Shown here: positions 8,807 through 19,400 of the stretch, one piece after another | Position numbering within the stretch: the stretch's first letter is position 1 | How the letters are laid out: each line of letters starts with the position of its first letter | Notes under the pieces: generated by a model | Databases searched by the model: none | The model's input: the letters and a program-made list of their open reading frames with translations, nothing else | Told to the model about the DNA's origin: nothing | Made by a program: the position numbers and the translations under genes | Origin: Crotophaga sulcirostris | Lineage: Eukaryota; Chordata; Aves; Cuculiformes; Crotophagidae | Assembly: GCA_013397455.1 (NCBI GenBank) | Contig: VYZB01000239.1 | Span: 1,133,354-1,197,353, forward strand | Direction: 5' to 3' | DNA: 64,000 nucleotides

Positions 8807-11726
8807 GTAGGGACGGGGTGGGGGGCAGGGGGCCCCGTGTTCCCCCGCTCCGCCGGGTCTGGCCTTGTTCACCCCCGGCTGTCCCCGCTCCTGTCCCGTC
8901 CCGTTCCCTGGGCTCCCCGCTCGGGCGGGTCCCGGCCCCCCCTTCTCGGGTGTCTCCGCTCCTGTCCTGTCCCCCCCCCCGGTGCCCATGCTCGGGTCCT
9001 GTGTGTCCGCCCCCCCCGGGTGTCCCCGCTCCGGTGGGTCCCGTGTCCCCAGGTGCCCCCGCCCCGGGGGTTCCTGTCCCGCATCCCCGTCTGTGTCCCC
9101 GCAGGTGGCGGCGGTCGTGGCGCTGCTCTGTTTCGCGGTGTCCCGCGCCCCCGGTGCCTGCACGGCGCTGGCCGCCGCCGAGGCCGCCTTCACCGCGCTC
9201 TTCCTGCTGCTCTACCTCCTGCGCCTGGACAAGCAGCTGCCCTGGCTCTGCTGGCCGCTCGCGGTGCGTAACGGGGGCACCGGACCAGGGGTGCCAGCTT
9301 GGGGGTACCAGGCCGTGGGTACCGGTCAGCTCGACGGGTCACTGTTCCCTGAAGTGACAGAGGACCCATGTTCCCAGCAGCCACCGCCAGCCCCCCCGCG
9401 CTGAGCATCCCTTACCTCCCTCGGGAATGCTGCACTTCTCAGCTCTCACGGCACAAATTCATAGAATCGTGGAATGGTTTGGGTTGGAAGGGGCCTCAAA
9501 GCCCATCCAGTTCCAACCCCCCTGCCATGGGCAGGGACACCTCCCACTGGATCAGGGGGCTCAATGCCCCATCCAACCTGGCCTAAATTAAACGTCCACT
9601 TTTGGTTAAATATTAAGGGTCTCTCCTCTTGTCTCCTTGCTCAAAGCTGCTCACTACTCTGGTCCGTTAGGTGTAGCCAAGTGGTGTAAATTTGACTGAA
9701 AAAAGGTAAAATGAGGAAGTTTTATCACAACCTGAGCCATTGAGTGTCACTGCCCATCCTGGGTGGCTATCAGTGTGTGTCGGTTTTAATGTTAACTGGC
9801 AGATTTTAGTGCCTCACACCATGCCAGGAGCTGCTCCGCTCTCCAGGTGTGATTGCAGGATAAACATTCTGCTTCCACTGGCTGTTGCAGGATTTTTTTA
9901 ACTCGGTGGTCGCGGCGTTGTTCCTCCTCATCGTGTGCCTGTTTGCCGTCATAGTCCAGACCAACCATGGGACAGTGGCCGGAGGAGTAAGTAGGAACGT
10001 TATTAAGGAACTTCACTTCTTAAAGCAGATGCCATTTGACCCTCTCAGTGTACTCACAGGTGGTAAGACCATGAGAGTAACTCTGCCCTGGAAGAACATG
10101 TGCACCAGTTTGCAGACAACTGAATATGCATTCAGTGTATCTCACCGAAAACTGAGACGTATGATGACCAGTAATTTAAAACTGTTACTGGGCTTAGGAA
10201 TCACTACAGAGAAGTTCTAACACTGAAAACTCCTAGAGTCTGACTAATTTAAGTAACCTGCATTTGCTTCCATAGCTTGAAACCTAGGTGGGAGAATCCG
10301 CCTCTCTTTCAGGACTAGCCAGTTTGGTGGCAGTTATTTAAGAAGAGTTCCCTACAGTTCTGCCAAACGGAGATAAGACTTTTTAACAGAGATGCTGGCA
10401 CCTCCCTCCTGATGTGTATTTGTTTTTTCTGACATAAACTGAGAAATTACGGCAGTTTAAAATGGGGTTTTTTATACCTTGAATACAAAGATTTTTGTGT
10501 ACTATAGTTTAAGGAACCAGTATTTTGTATTCTAACTAAAACTAATATAACTAACATTAATAAACTATAAGGGAGGGGAACTCAGTTTGATAAGTATTCC
10601 AGTCTCCTGGAACACAAGGTAAGCGAAGATGTGCCAGGCAACCAGAAGAAACACAGAACTTGCCACAGGAGTTGTTCACAATCAGCTGCAGAGCCAGGGA
10701 GATGCTAAGCTGTCAGCTGGCTGGTGCTGGCACTGATGATTGAAGCAAAAAGAAGACTGTCATTTCTGATAAAGTGACCAGCTTTGCTAGAATATATTTT
10801 ATATTCTTTGTTGTGAAGTTAATAGTAGAAATTAAAGCTAAGTTGGAAGCAGGAGACTAAGCAGGTAGCTTGGAAAACCAGTTTGGGCAGAGACCTTCGA
10901 TATTGGAAGGAGAATTGTCCCAGGGCCCATATTGCTCAGGCACAAACTGCCTGGAATTGTGCCCTCCTGATTACCTTCCCATTGCTCCCACTGATTAGAG
11001 AATCCCTTCTTAAATCCTACTTGCATTAAAAAAATTGCAGGCATGTGGGACTGGGTTGAAGGGCAAGAGCTGAGCAAGATAACTCAGCAGTCGCTTTGCA
11101 AACACATTTTTCCAGTCACCTGCCTGAAGTTGCATATTTTTTAAGTACTTAGGAACATTTTCTTCATTTTGGAATATATTTCCCATTTTTCCATTTAGAG
11201 TTTCAGAGGAGAGGAGCGTTATTTTATTCCTTCTAGGCTTGTTTTTACAAACGTTGCCTTTTCTCCAGGCCGATGCCATTAATTAGGCTGTCCTTAAAGA
11301 GACTGAAGTGATTTCATTTCAGATAAAAGCATTGGTGGGAATAACGCAGCATTCACTTAGCTTTCAAGGAGAACCTGTTGTCTCCAAGGCTGAGACAAAC
11401 ATCAAACAGAGCCAGGGCGTCAACTGCTGTAGGGAAGGCTGATGGTATTTAAATGTGGATGTTATTTAATTTATCAGCTGCCTTGCATCACACAGATATT
11501 TAGAAGGCCCAAACCAACTTAGGAGGATGTATTTACTGCTTCTTTGAGGAAGGGCAGATGAGTCACTGCAGTAAAAGACAGAGGTTCTATGGGGAAATTA
11601 ACTTTATTGTTATTTTTATAGGTGATTGGTCTTGTATTGCTTGTGCTCTGTGTTGTCGACGCAGTTCTTCTTTTCAAGAAGATTAGTTTTAATAGACCAA
11701 GAGGAAGCGGTACTCCTGCAAAATAA
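8738..11726 (+). CDS. CKLF: CKLF, chemokine-like factor (four exons, 142 aa)
   Basis: Small MARVEL-family membrane protein; in mammals CKLF has chemoattractant activity. Exons 8738-8806, 9105-9263, 9891-9986 and 11622-11726 join in phase 0 to give 142 codons and a TAA stop. The start GCCGCAATGG has a good initiation context. After a short basic N-terminus (1-23), four hydrophobic segments fall at about 24-36, 44-62, 81-100 and 109-126. The signature LRLDKQLPWLCWPLADFFNS aligns with human CKLF, as does the GG-V-GLVLL region. The tail is short and basic (FKKISFNRPRG). Position between TK2 and CMTM3 supports CKLF; with CMTM1 and CMTM2 missing it could be called the ancestor-like member of that trio. 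Exons 1-2 are very GC-rich and alanine-rich, while exons 3-4 are not. A possible poly(A) signal lies at 11954. Confidence 0.88.
9105..9263 (+). CDS. CKLF: CKLF exon 2 (first two membrane segments)
   Basis: A 53-codon exon after acceptor CCGCAG and before donor GTGCGT. It encodes two hydrophobic helices and ends in LDKQLPWLCWPLA, the conserved motif between helices 2 and 3. Third codon positions are almost all G or C. Confidence 0.92.
9461..9584 (-). mobile_element. Short CR1 3' fragment in CKLF intron 2
   Basis: Plus-strand reading ATAGAATCGTGGAATGGTTT then GGGTTGGAAGGGGCCTC and CTGCCATGGGCAGGGACA is the reverse complement of the CR1 3' end. It is truncated after about 120 bp. Confidence 0.92.
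9891..9986 (+). CDS. CKLF: CKLF exon 3 (third membrane segment)
   Basis: A 32-codon exon, DFFNSVVAALFLLIVCLF through NHGTVAGG. Acceptor TTGCAG and donor GTAAGT are canonical. Length and phase equal the matching CMTM3 exon (96 nt) and nearly equal that of CMTM4 (99 nt). Confidence 0.93.
11622..11726 (+). CDS. CKLF: CKLF exon 4 (fourth membrane segment and stop)
   Basis: Encodes VIGLVLLVLCVVDAVLLF then KKISFNRPRGSGTPAK and TAA, after acceptor TTTATAG. Where human CKLF has adjacent cysteines, this copy has Cys-Val. Confidence 0.92.
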   Translation: MIGLVLLVLCVVDAVLLFKKISFNRPRGSGTPAK

Positions 11727-11953
11727 GATTACCATTTTTAGTAACAGAGCGATTTCTCCATTGATAAGCGTGTTCTCTGTATTTTCATGTGGTCACCTCT
11801 GAATTTCCTAAGCATTTTTGTGTTCTCTTATGTTTACAAACGCAGTTTCTGTGTTGCAGTTTCACCAGTACAAGCTTGACAGAAAATTGTTTTCTAAACT
11901 TAATTACATTTTCACTTGTATGAAAATGAATTTCAAAATTGTCTTCTTTCCGT

Positions 11954-11959
11954 AATAAA
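11954..11959 (+). terminator. Candidate CKLF polyadenylation signal
   Basis: AATAAA lies 228 bp past the CKLF stop in an AT-rich 3' UTR, and is the first canonical hexamer seen after the stop. Cleavage would be expected shortly downstream. Confidence 0.6.
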
Positions 11960-12364
11960 GAAGAAAATACAAACTGGCCTAAGTACATTATTTGACATGA
12001 TTTATATATTAAGTGCATTGAAAGTAAATATTACTTAATGTAATTTACCAGTAGACATCTTTGGAAACGTATTTTCCACCCTTACTTGCATTCCTCATTC
12101 CATAGATCAGCTTCCTGGCTGCTGACTGTCTTGTGCTTTAGTGCTGAGACCAACCTTTGGATCCCCAAATTTTTATTTTCATGTTCAGAGTAGCACTGAA
12201 AATCACCACACTGCCTCCCTAGTGTCACACAATCACAACTGTACTGTGGTGCAGTGAAGACAGCAGATAAAATTAAACTATTCCAGTGTCTGTGGACCGC
12301 TGCCCAGATGCTGCTGTGCTCAGGGAGCCAGTGGTGGGGTTTGGTGCCCTGAGAATTAATCAGG

Positions 12365-13052
12365 TTGATGGTAGAGAAGGACTTGGGGGTGCTGGTGGAT
12401 GAGGAGCTCCACGTGAGCAGGCAATGGGTGCTCGCGGTCCAGAAAGCCAACCGTGTCCTGGGCTGCATCCAAAGAAGTGGGACCAGCAAGGTGAGGGAGG
12501 GGATTCTGCCCCTCTGCTCTGCTCTCATGAGACCTCGCCTGGAGCCCCGTGTTCGGTTCTGGAGTCCTCAGAACAGGAAGGACACGGAGCTGTTGGAGCG
12601 AGTCCAGAGGAGGCCACAAAGATGATCTGAGGGCTGGAGCACCTTTGCTATGAGGACAGGCTGAGAGAGGTGGGGTTGTTCAACCTGGAGAAGAGAAGGC
12701 TCCAGGGAGACCTTAGAGCAGACTCCAGTACTGAAAGGGGCTCTAGGAAAGGTGGGGAGGGACTTTTTACAAGGGATAGGAGTGATAGGATGAGCTGGAA
12801 TGGCTCTAAACTGGAAGGGGGAAGATTTAGCTTAGACATCATGAAGAAATTCTTCCCTGTGAGGGTGGGGAGGCCCTGGCCCAGGTTGCACAGAGAAGTG
12901 ATGACTGCCCCATCCCTGGAGGTGCTGAAGACCAGGTTGGATGGGGCTTTGAGCCCCCTGATCCAGTGGGAGGTGTCCCTGCCCATGGCAGGGGGTGGAA
13001 CTGGATGGACTTTGAGGTCCCTTCCAACCCAAACCATTCCGCGGTTCTATGG
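12365..13052 (+). mobile_element. CR1 LINE, longer 3' portion, upstream of CMTM3
   Basis: From GAGAAGGACTTGGGGGTGCT through CCTGGAGAAGAGAAGGCTCC to CCATCCCTGGAGGTGCTGAA and the end GGTTCTATGG. This is the 3' portion of CR1 ORF2 plus the 3' UTR in sense orientation. The reading frame is degraded. The element ends about 270 bp before the CMTM3 ATG. Confidence 0.95.
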
Positions 13053-13320
13053 AGCAAACCGAGGTGCCGGCGCCCGGGATGGCCGAGCGCCTCGTGGCGG
13101 GACCGGTGCGAGGGCCGGAGGCGAAGGCGGTGTTCCCCACAGCTTCAGCCCGGGCTGCGCACAGACCCGGGAATCCCACCTCCTTCCGCCCCCCAGATTT
13201 GGGGATGCTGAAACGCTTTTCGGCGTTTCCGCAGTGTCACGATTTCCGCTTCCCTCCTTCAGAAAGAGAAAAAAACCCAGAGCCGAGCCCGCACCGCCCC
13301 GCCCGCTCCCGCCAGCAGCC
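13053..13320 (+). promoter_or_regulatory. CMTM3 GC-rich upstream region and 5' UTR
   Basis: A CpG-rich stretch between the CR1 end and the CMTM3 start codon. A GC box (CCGCCCCGCCC, 13294-13304, Sp1/KLF type on the minus strand) lies 16 bp before the ATG. No TATA box is evident. The transcription start was not located, so part of this is 5' UTR. Confidence 0.6.
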
Positions 13321-13434
13321 ATGGAGGAGCCCGATCCGGATCCCCAGCCCGACCCCGGCCCCGGGCTGCGCTCGCTCCTGCCCCCCCGGGAATACCTCTG
13401 CTCCCGCAAGGGGCAGCTGCTCCTCGCCGAGTCG
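13321..13434 (+). CDS. CMTM3: CMTM3 exon 1 (start codon)
   Basis: Encodes 38 residues, [15 protein letters not shown] through GQLLLAES, then donor GTAAGG. It lies in a GC-rich island between two oppositely oriented CR1 copies. Confidence 0.95.
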
Positions 13435-16400
13435 GTAAGGGCGGGGATGGGGGTCCGGGGGTCCCCCGGCACGGTGCGGTCCCCCCATTCCCAAGGGAAC
13501 AGAGCTTTGCCAGCGGGCACGGCTGAGGGGGCGGGAGCGGCCGTAGGGATGATGGAATCACAGAATGGTTTGGGTTGGAAGGGACCTTAAAGATCACCCA
13601 GTTCCAACCCCCCTGCCATGGGCAGGGACACCTCCCACTGGATCAGGGTGCTCAGAGCCCCAACCAACCTGGCCTTGAACACCTCCAGGGATGGGGCAGC
13701 CACCACTGCTCTGGGCAACCTGTGCCAGGGCCTTCCCACCCTCACAGGAAAACATTTCTTCCCAAGATCTCGTCTCAATCTCCCCTCTTTCAGCTGAAAA
13801 CCATTCCACCTCATCCTATCCCTGCACTCCCTGATCAAGAGCCCCTCCCCACCTTCCTGGAGCCCCTTTCAGTACTGAGAGGATACTGGAGGGCTGAAAG
13901 TTCAGCTGGTTGTGTGCAGGCAGAGCACATCAGGAAATCAAAATACTTGTCGCATTCAGCATCCTGTGCCTTACACATGTTCCCCTTTATCAGGAACCCC
14001 TTTTCGGTTAGGAACGGCTTTGATTTCATTTTCACGTACTCGCAGTGTGAATGCAGCGACGCTCCTGACCAGACGTGTGTGATCTCCTCATGCCACTGGG
14101 GAGGCAGGGAGAGACAGGACAGCTTGGGCTGAGTATGCAAAGACAGACCTTAATCGTTAATTTATGATGTGCGGCATCATAGAGAGCATCAGGATCTCTC
14201 AGCTTCTGTTCTTAATGCTGAGAAGGCTGCGTTTGTCGCTGACTTCACAGAGGGACACAGTTGTGTTCTGCTACGGACACAGTTTACTGACTGTGATGGT
14301 ACCAAATAACCATCATTAGAAACGAGCTTCATCGGGCAACAGAAGCGCTGCTTCTCCAGAAGTGCACTGAGTTTTTCCCTTTAGGTCCAAGTTCTGACAT
14401 TTGGGCTGGTGGAATTTGATTTTTTGGTGTAACGTTTTCTGGTACTTTACTTGTGAATGCTTAAAGCCCAACAGATGAAACAGTGCCCACTTGGTAGGGA
14501 CAGAGAAAACTCAACCAGGGGCAACACGAATTTGACAACCAAATGTACATTTTAAGAGCAAGTTAGTGGATTGCAATTAGACTTTCAACATCATTTACAC
14601 TAGAAGTAATGACAAATCGAAACACTAAGTTGTCTCCAATTTTAGCTGGAGTTCTGACAGCTGGTAGTCAAATAGCAGGACAGCCCAAACCAGCAGTCAA
14701 ACCCGCAGAGTGCTGTTCAGATGGGTTAGGTCTGTCTGGCTGTGCCCAGAGAAGGGAACAGAGAAATCCAAGAGACAGGGAAGGCAGCGTCATCGGGCTC
14801 CCTGACCAGCCCTGCCAGTTTCAGGAGGCTGTGGGCGCTGCCCTCTGGCAGAGGCATGGGAACAGCCACGAGGTGAGAGGCCGGCTTGGAGAGGAAAAAT
14901 CCCTCGTTCAGGAGGGAGGATGATTTCTGTGGTGGGAACGAGGGCCTCAGGCTGGGTAGCAGCAGGCCACAGGCTGTATGAACTCCACTAAAACTGCTAT
15001 AAAAATTCCAGGTGCCCCCCATCACTACAGCATCTGTAGTTTAAAAACCCACACATTTAGAAGATTCCAGCATCCAAGTAACTTTGCTCCTTTGGCATGT
15101 GTTTTTGTTACATACCTTAACATGTACTGGAATTTCCTATACAAGCCTACAGCCAGCAAATTGTGACTTTCGGAATGCCTGGCTTTTTAACATCTCTGAA
15201 TGATGACATACTTGAGGAATACTGTTTTGGTCATGGGATCAGACTCACCCTTTTGTTGTCATAGAGAAGCACTGATTACACCTCCTTGGAACAATAAAAA
15301 CTGCTCTGTCTTGACAAAACGGGGATTTATCCTTTCTAAGGCCACTTGGGACTTCCTCAGGGTTTGGCTGGCTCTAAAATCCCATCTGCCAAAGCTGCAG
15401 CGAGGCTTTCCACGTGCTCCTCACGGACCAGCTCATGTGCTCAGGATGTTGTTTCCTGGCAGAGGGGAGACGGCAGTAGTTTCTCTCCAGTTGTTTCAGC
15501 TTTGCCAGAAGAAATCCTTGAAGACAACACAGGCCCCGGAATAAATCCAGTCTGTATACAATTAGAGAAATGCAGTGCCAAACAATTGAAGATGAGTCCA
15601 AGTTCAATCTATGACAGTTTAAATCTGTTTCATCTTTAGCTTTGTGTTTCTTGTCCTGAGCGTTTGATTTTTCCTATTTGACACAGAACTAATGCCGGGT
15701 TCTGCATAAGTGCATGTAAATAATATTCATGGGATATAGTTTTTGATTAGTAGTTGTTGTTTCAGAAACAAAATGAGGTTATCATCATTGTTACCAAATA
15801 TCTCATCTTGGCAAGTCACAAGAACTGCACTTTTTCTCCGTCTTTAAAGTCAGGCAGATACCGGCATCTCTGCAAGGTAGAGCTCTGTTCTGTTCTCTGT
15901 TCAACTACAGGAAATGCCAAGTCAGTTTTCTCACCATTCAAAAAGCAAACCAGCATATCCTGGCAAATATATTGCCACCTGAGCCAAGCAGCAGCTTGCA
16001 AACATGTCTTGACTGGGGCAGATGGTTTTAGGTACTTCTGTCTTTCGGTCTGTGGCAGAAAGGGAGCAGGAGCTGGCTTCAGCAAATTGCCTCAGCCCAG
16101 GGACTGTGCTGGTGGAAGGAACAGCATTAAAAAGCCTTGCTTTTCCTAGGATAAGTGGCTGGCAGATTGTTGTCTTAAGTTACGGCAGACCAACTCTGAA
16201 TCTGTAAATGAAGGCAAGAGCCACATTCTTGCAGAAAAGGAGGCTGAGGGGAGACCTCATTGCTCTCTACAGCTCCCTGAAAGGAGGTTGTGGTGAGGTG
16301 GGTGCTGTTGTCTTCTCCCAAGTAACAAGTGATAGGATGAGAGGAAATGGCCACAAGTTGTGCCAGGGGAGGTTTAGATTGGATATTAGGAAAAATTTCT

Positions 16401-19400
16401 TTACTGACAGAGTGGTGAAGCACTGGCAGACACTGCCCAGGGCAGTGGTGGAGCCACCATCCCTGGAGAGGTTAAAAAAACTGTGTGGCCGTGGCATTTC
16501 AGGACATGGTTCAGCGGGCACGGAGGTTGGGCTGGATGAGCTTAGAGGTCTTTTCCAACCTTCATGATTCTATGATTCAGCCCAGCCTGTTCCCTTCCCT
16601 TGCGCTGCTGGAGGTGACTGGGAATGCCGGTGCCCGTGGCTGCAGTGGGAGCGTGGGAGCTCAGTGCTGCTGGTGGGGATTGCTTTGTTCAGATTGAAGG
16701 AAACTGCTGCAGCTGCTTTTTAAAAATAACATTTACACACATTTTCACATGAAGGGAGTATGAATCTTGGCAAAGTTGGAATGTAATTTCCATGTCAGCA
16801 GATAAATGCTCTGTGGGCTACCAGGTCTGAGTGTTCTGGTGGCTGGTGATGAAGCTGATTACTGCTAGAAGCCTAATTATAATCTCAAATTTTATTCAGA
16901 GAAGGCAGTTCCCTTCCCCCTTTTCTTTTTGATCTTCCTGCCTTATTAATTTTTTATTCCACCTGGGATAGCTACACAGCCACAAAGCAGCAGTAACATT
17001 GAGTACATGCATAAGCTTTGCTGTATCTCCTGATCCTATTTATTCTCACTGTCTTGCTTCTCCACTTTCGCCATTCTTTATCTGCCAGGTTATTTTTTTC
17101 TCTTGCTTTCTCCTTTCTATTTTCTACCCATAACATTATTTCTTCTATTTATATTAACACTCCTCTTAAGCTACTCATTTTTCCTAAATACTCAAGTTGC
17201 TATCTTGAAGGTCAACATCTCACCCATGCTGTGTTCCCTCCCTCAGATGCATTTTTCAGTCCCCTCAGCTCTGTTGGAGCCATTTCACAGCCACTCTCCC
17301 CTGTGCTTCCAGAGCTTGTCCAGACAAGGTCCACATTTACACATCCTGCTGCTCACCTCGGCTGTTCCAGCCAAGCTTTTGTGTTTGTCCTGGTGACTCC
17401 TTGAATTGGCGTCTCCTGAGTCCACTGAGGCCAGTACACAGTGGCACTACCTTTTGGTTTTTAATACAAATACAGTATGAATGTGTCAAGTCATCCTGTA
17501 CGTGTCCTGTGTTGACACAAAGGATGATCATTCTGTCTGTTTTCCTCCTCTCTTTCTGTCTGTCTGCTGTCTTTTCAGTCTTCTCTGAGCTGCCGCGTGG
17601 AGCAGCGAGTGGAGGGCGCCGGGCCGTGTGGTTGTGTGCAATGATGCCAGCTGCTTCCCGGCATCCACAGCATCCCCAGAGAGCTGCAGGGGGTCTCTTC
17701 ACCCTCCAGAGAGGATGCAGATGCCTTCATGCTCTGCCATGACCTCAGCACTTCAGCAGTCCCCCCTCCTGTAAGGAGCACAGCGCTTTCGAACCGGTGT
17801 AACTAATTATTTTTTATACCTTAAATCACAAGCTGGTTATATGATAAAGTGTAACTTCATACTGCCTGGCCAATTTAAGACGCCCAGCAACACAATATTA
17901 AGTAATAATTACATGAAAATTACTTTTTGAAGTGCAATACCAAAGAAGTTCCTTTAAAAAGGAAAAAGTAATATGCAATATTTCTTTCCCTTTTATGTAC
18001 ATTCCCATTCCCACAAAAAAAAAGATGCGGAGTGAAGGATCAGGCCTCCCTTTTGCCAGGATTTTTTATAATCGTACCACTGCCAGACTATGAAAGGATC
18101 CTGTTCTGTCTTTTGCTGAATCAGAGCTTTTCACATCTGCATGTTCCTCCACCGTGAAGCTGGCAACAACCCCACCAACCTTGCAACAGCAGTGCAGGAA
18201 CAGCTGACCCCTAGCTGCCATCAATGCCAAGGCTGTAATCCCAAAGGAAAAAGAACTCCTACCATGTAAATACAAATGGACAAAACTGATAGAACACTGC
18301 ATTTTGTTTTCTCCCAGAAGCAGTGGGGCTTTCTGAGTCTGCAGGTGCTAGAAATGAACTGGCAACTGCATTGAACTCACAGATTTCCTCTCTAGCTGTT
18401 CATTGGGTTGTTTTTTTTTAGCATAGACTGTTAGAAAAATGATGAAATCCCATACCTTGACCTTTCTCTGAAATAATTTTTAAACACACAGCTTCAGGAA
18501 AAGAGGTGCAGAACAAGTGTGATATGCAGGGGATCATTTGCTGGTCTTTACAGGTGTCAGGCTGTATTCTGAAGGTTGCTTCTGAGTTAGTCATTTTTGG
18601 AGCAACTTTCAGCTTGCCAGATCTTTGTCTCCAAGACTTGAAGTCTGGGAAAGTAAGTAAGTAGGTGTTCATGATTTCTGGGTACAGACTGGCCCATTTG
18701 TATTGTGGGCAGAGAGGTAGGTTTTTAAAATTACTAAATGTTTAGATGACATCAAATGCTTCAGTCATTAGTACTGCAATTAAATGGTCTAAATAAACAC
18801 CTCCTCACTTCTATAGTTCAGAAAAGACAGTCATAAATAATACGAAGTCCATACACTGCCTGTCAGCAGGGGAAACGAGCTCTAAACAAAGAGAAATGGT
18901 AAGCATCATCAAAAGCCAACAGTTTTGTGGGCTCTTGAGTTACAAGGGGCTGTCCCCAGCTTGCCATGTAGACGTAGATCTGGCATTAAAAGCCACATCA
19001 GGACTGTGACAGAGCCACCAGGCAGACAATCAAAGAACAAGCTGTAGCACCAAAGATATTGCTCAACAGAGCCTGCAGGCGCCACCTCCTTTGTATTTTT
19101 CCTAATTCTTTCTAATGTCTGCTCATGCCTCCCAGCCCCACCTCAGTGAAGACTGTAGCATCTAAAAATACCGTCTTTCAAATCTTCATAATGAAGCAAA
19201 ACAATACAATGCAGTTATTGATGTGCTGGTCAAGAACTGACTGCTTTCACAAAAAAACAGGCTTAGAACAAAAGCTCATTAATTAAATAATCATTTCAAC
19301 AGGATTGAACTGCTTAGTTGCCCCCTAAATCTAAATGGGGTCTTTTGATACATGTATTTGAGGGTTGACTGACCTCTCATAGCAGTAATTATTAATTAAT

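Larger units (their letters stand above)
8807..11621 (+). other. CKLF introns
   Basis: Introns are 8807-9104 (very GC-rich, full of CCCC and GGTG runs), 9264-9890 (contains a short CR1) and 9987-11621 (AT-rich, nothing recognised). No other gene is seen. Confidence 0.8.
11727..13320 (+). other. CKLF-CMTM3 intergenic region
   Basis: It holds the CKLF 3' UTR, about 400 bp of unremarkable sequence, a 0.69-kb CR1 copy at 12365-13052 and then a GC-rich upstream region of CMTM3. In human this interval contains CMTM1 and CMTM2; no MARVEL-like exon is seen here. Confidence 0.8.

Noticed and set aside
12670..13590. 306-codon open frame on the plus strand
   Set aside because: It is a chance frame running through a CR1 copy, the CMTM3 5' region and, out of frame, CMTM3 exon 1; it matches no protein.
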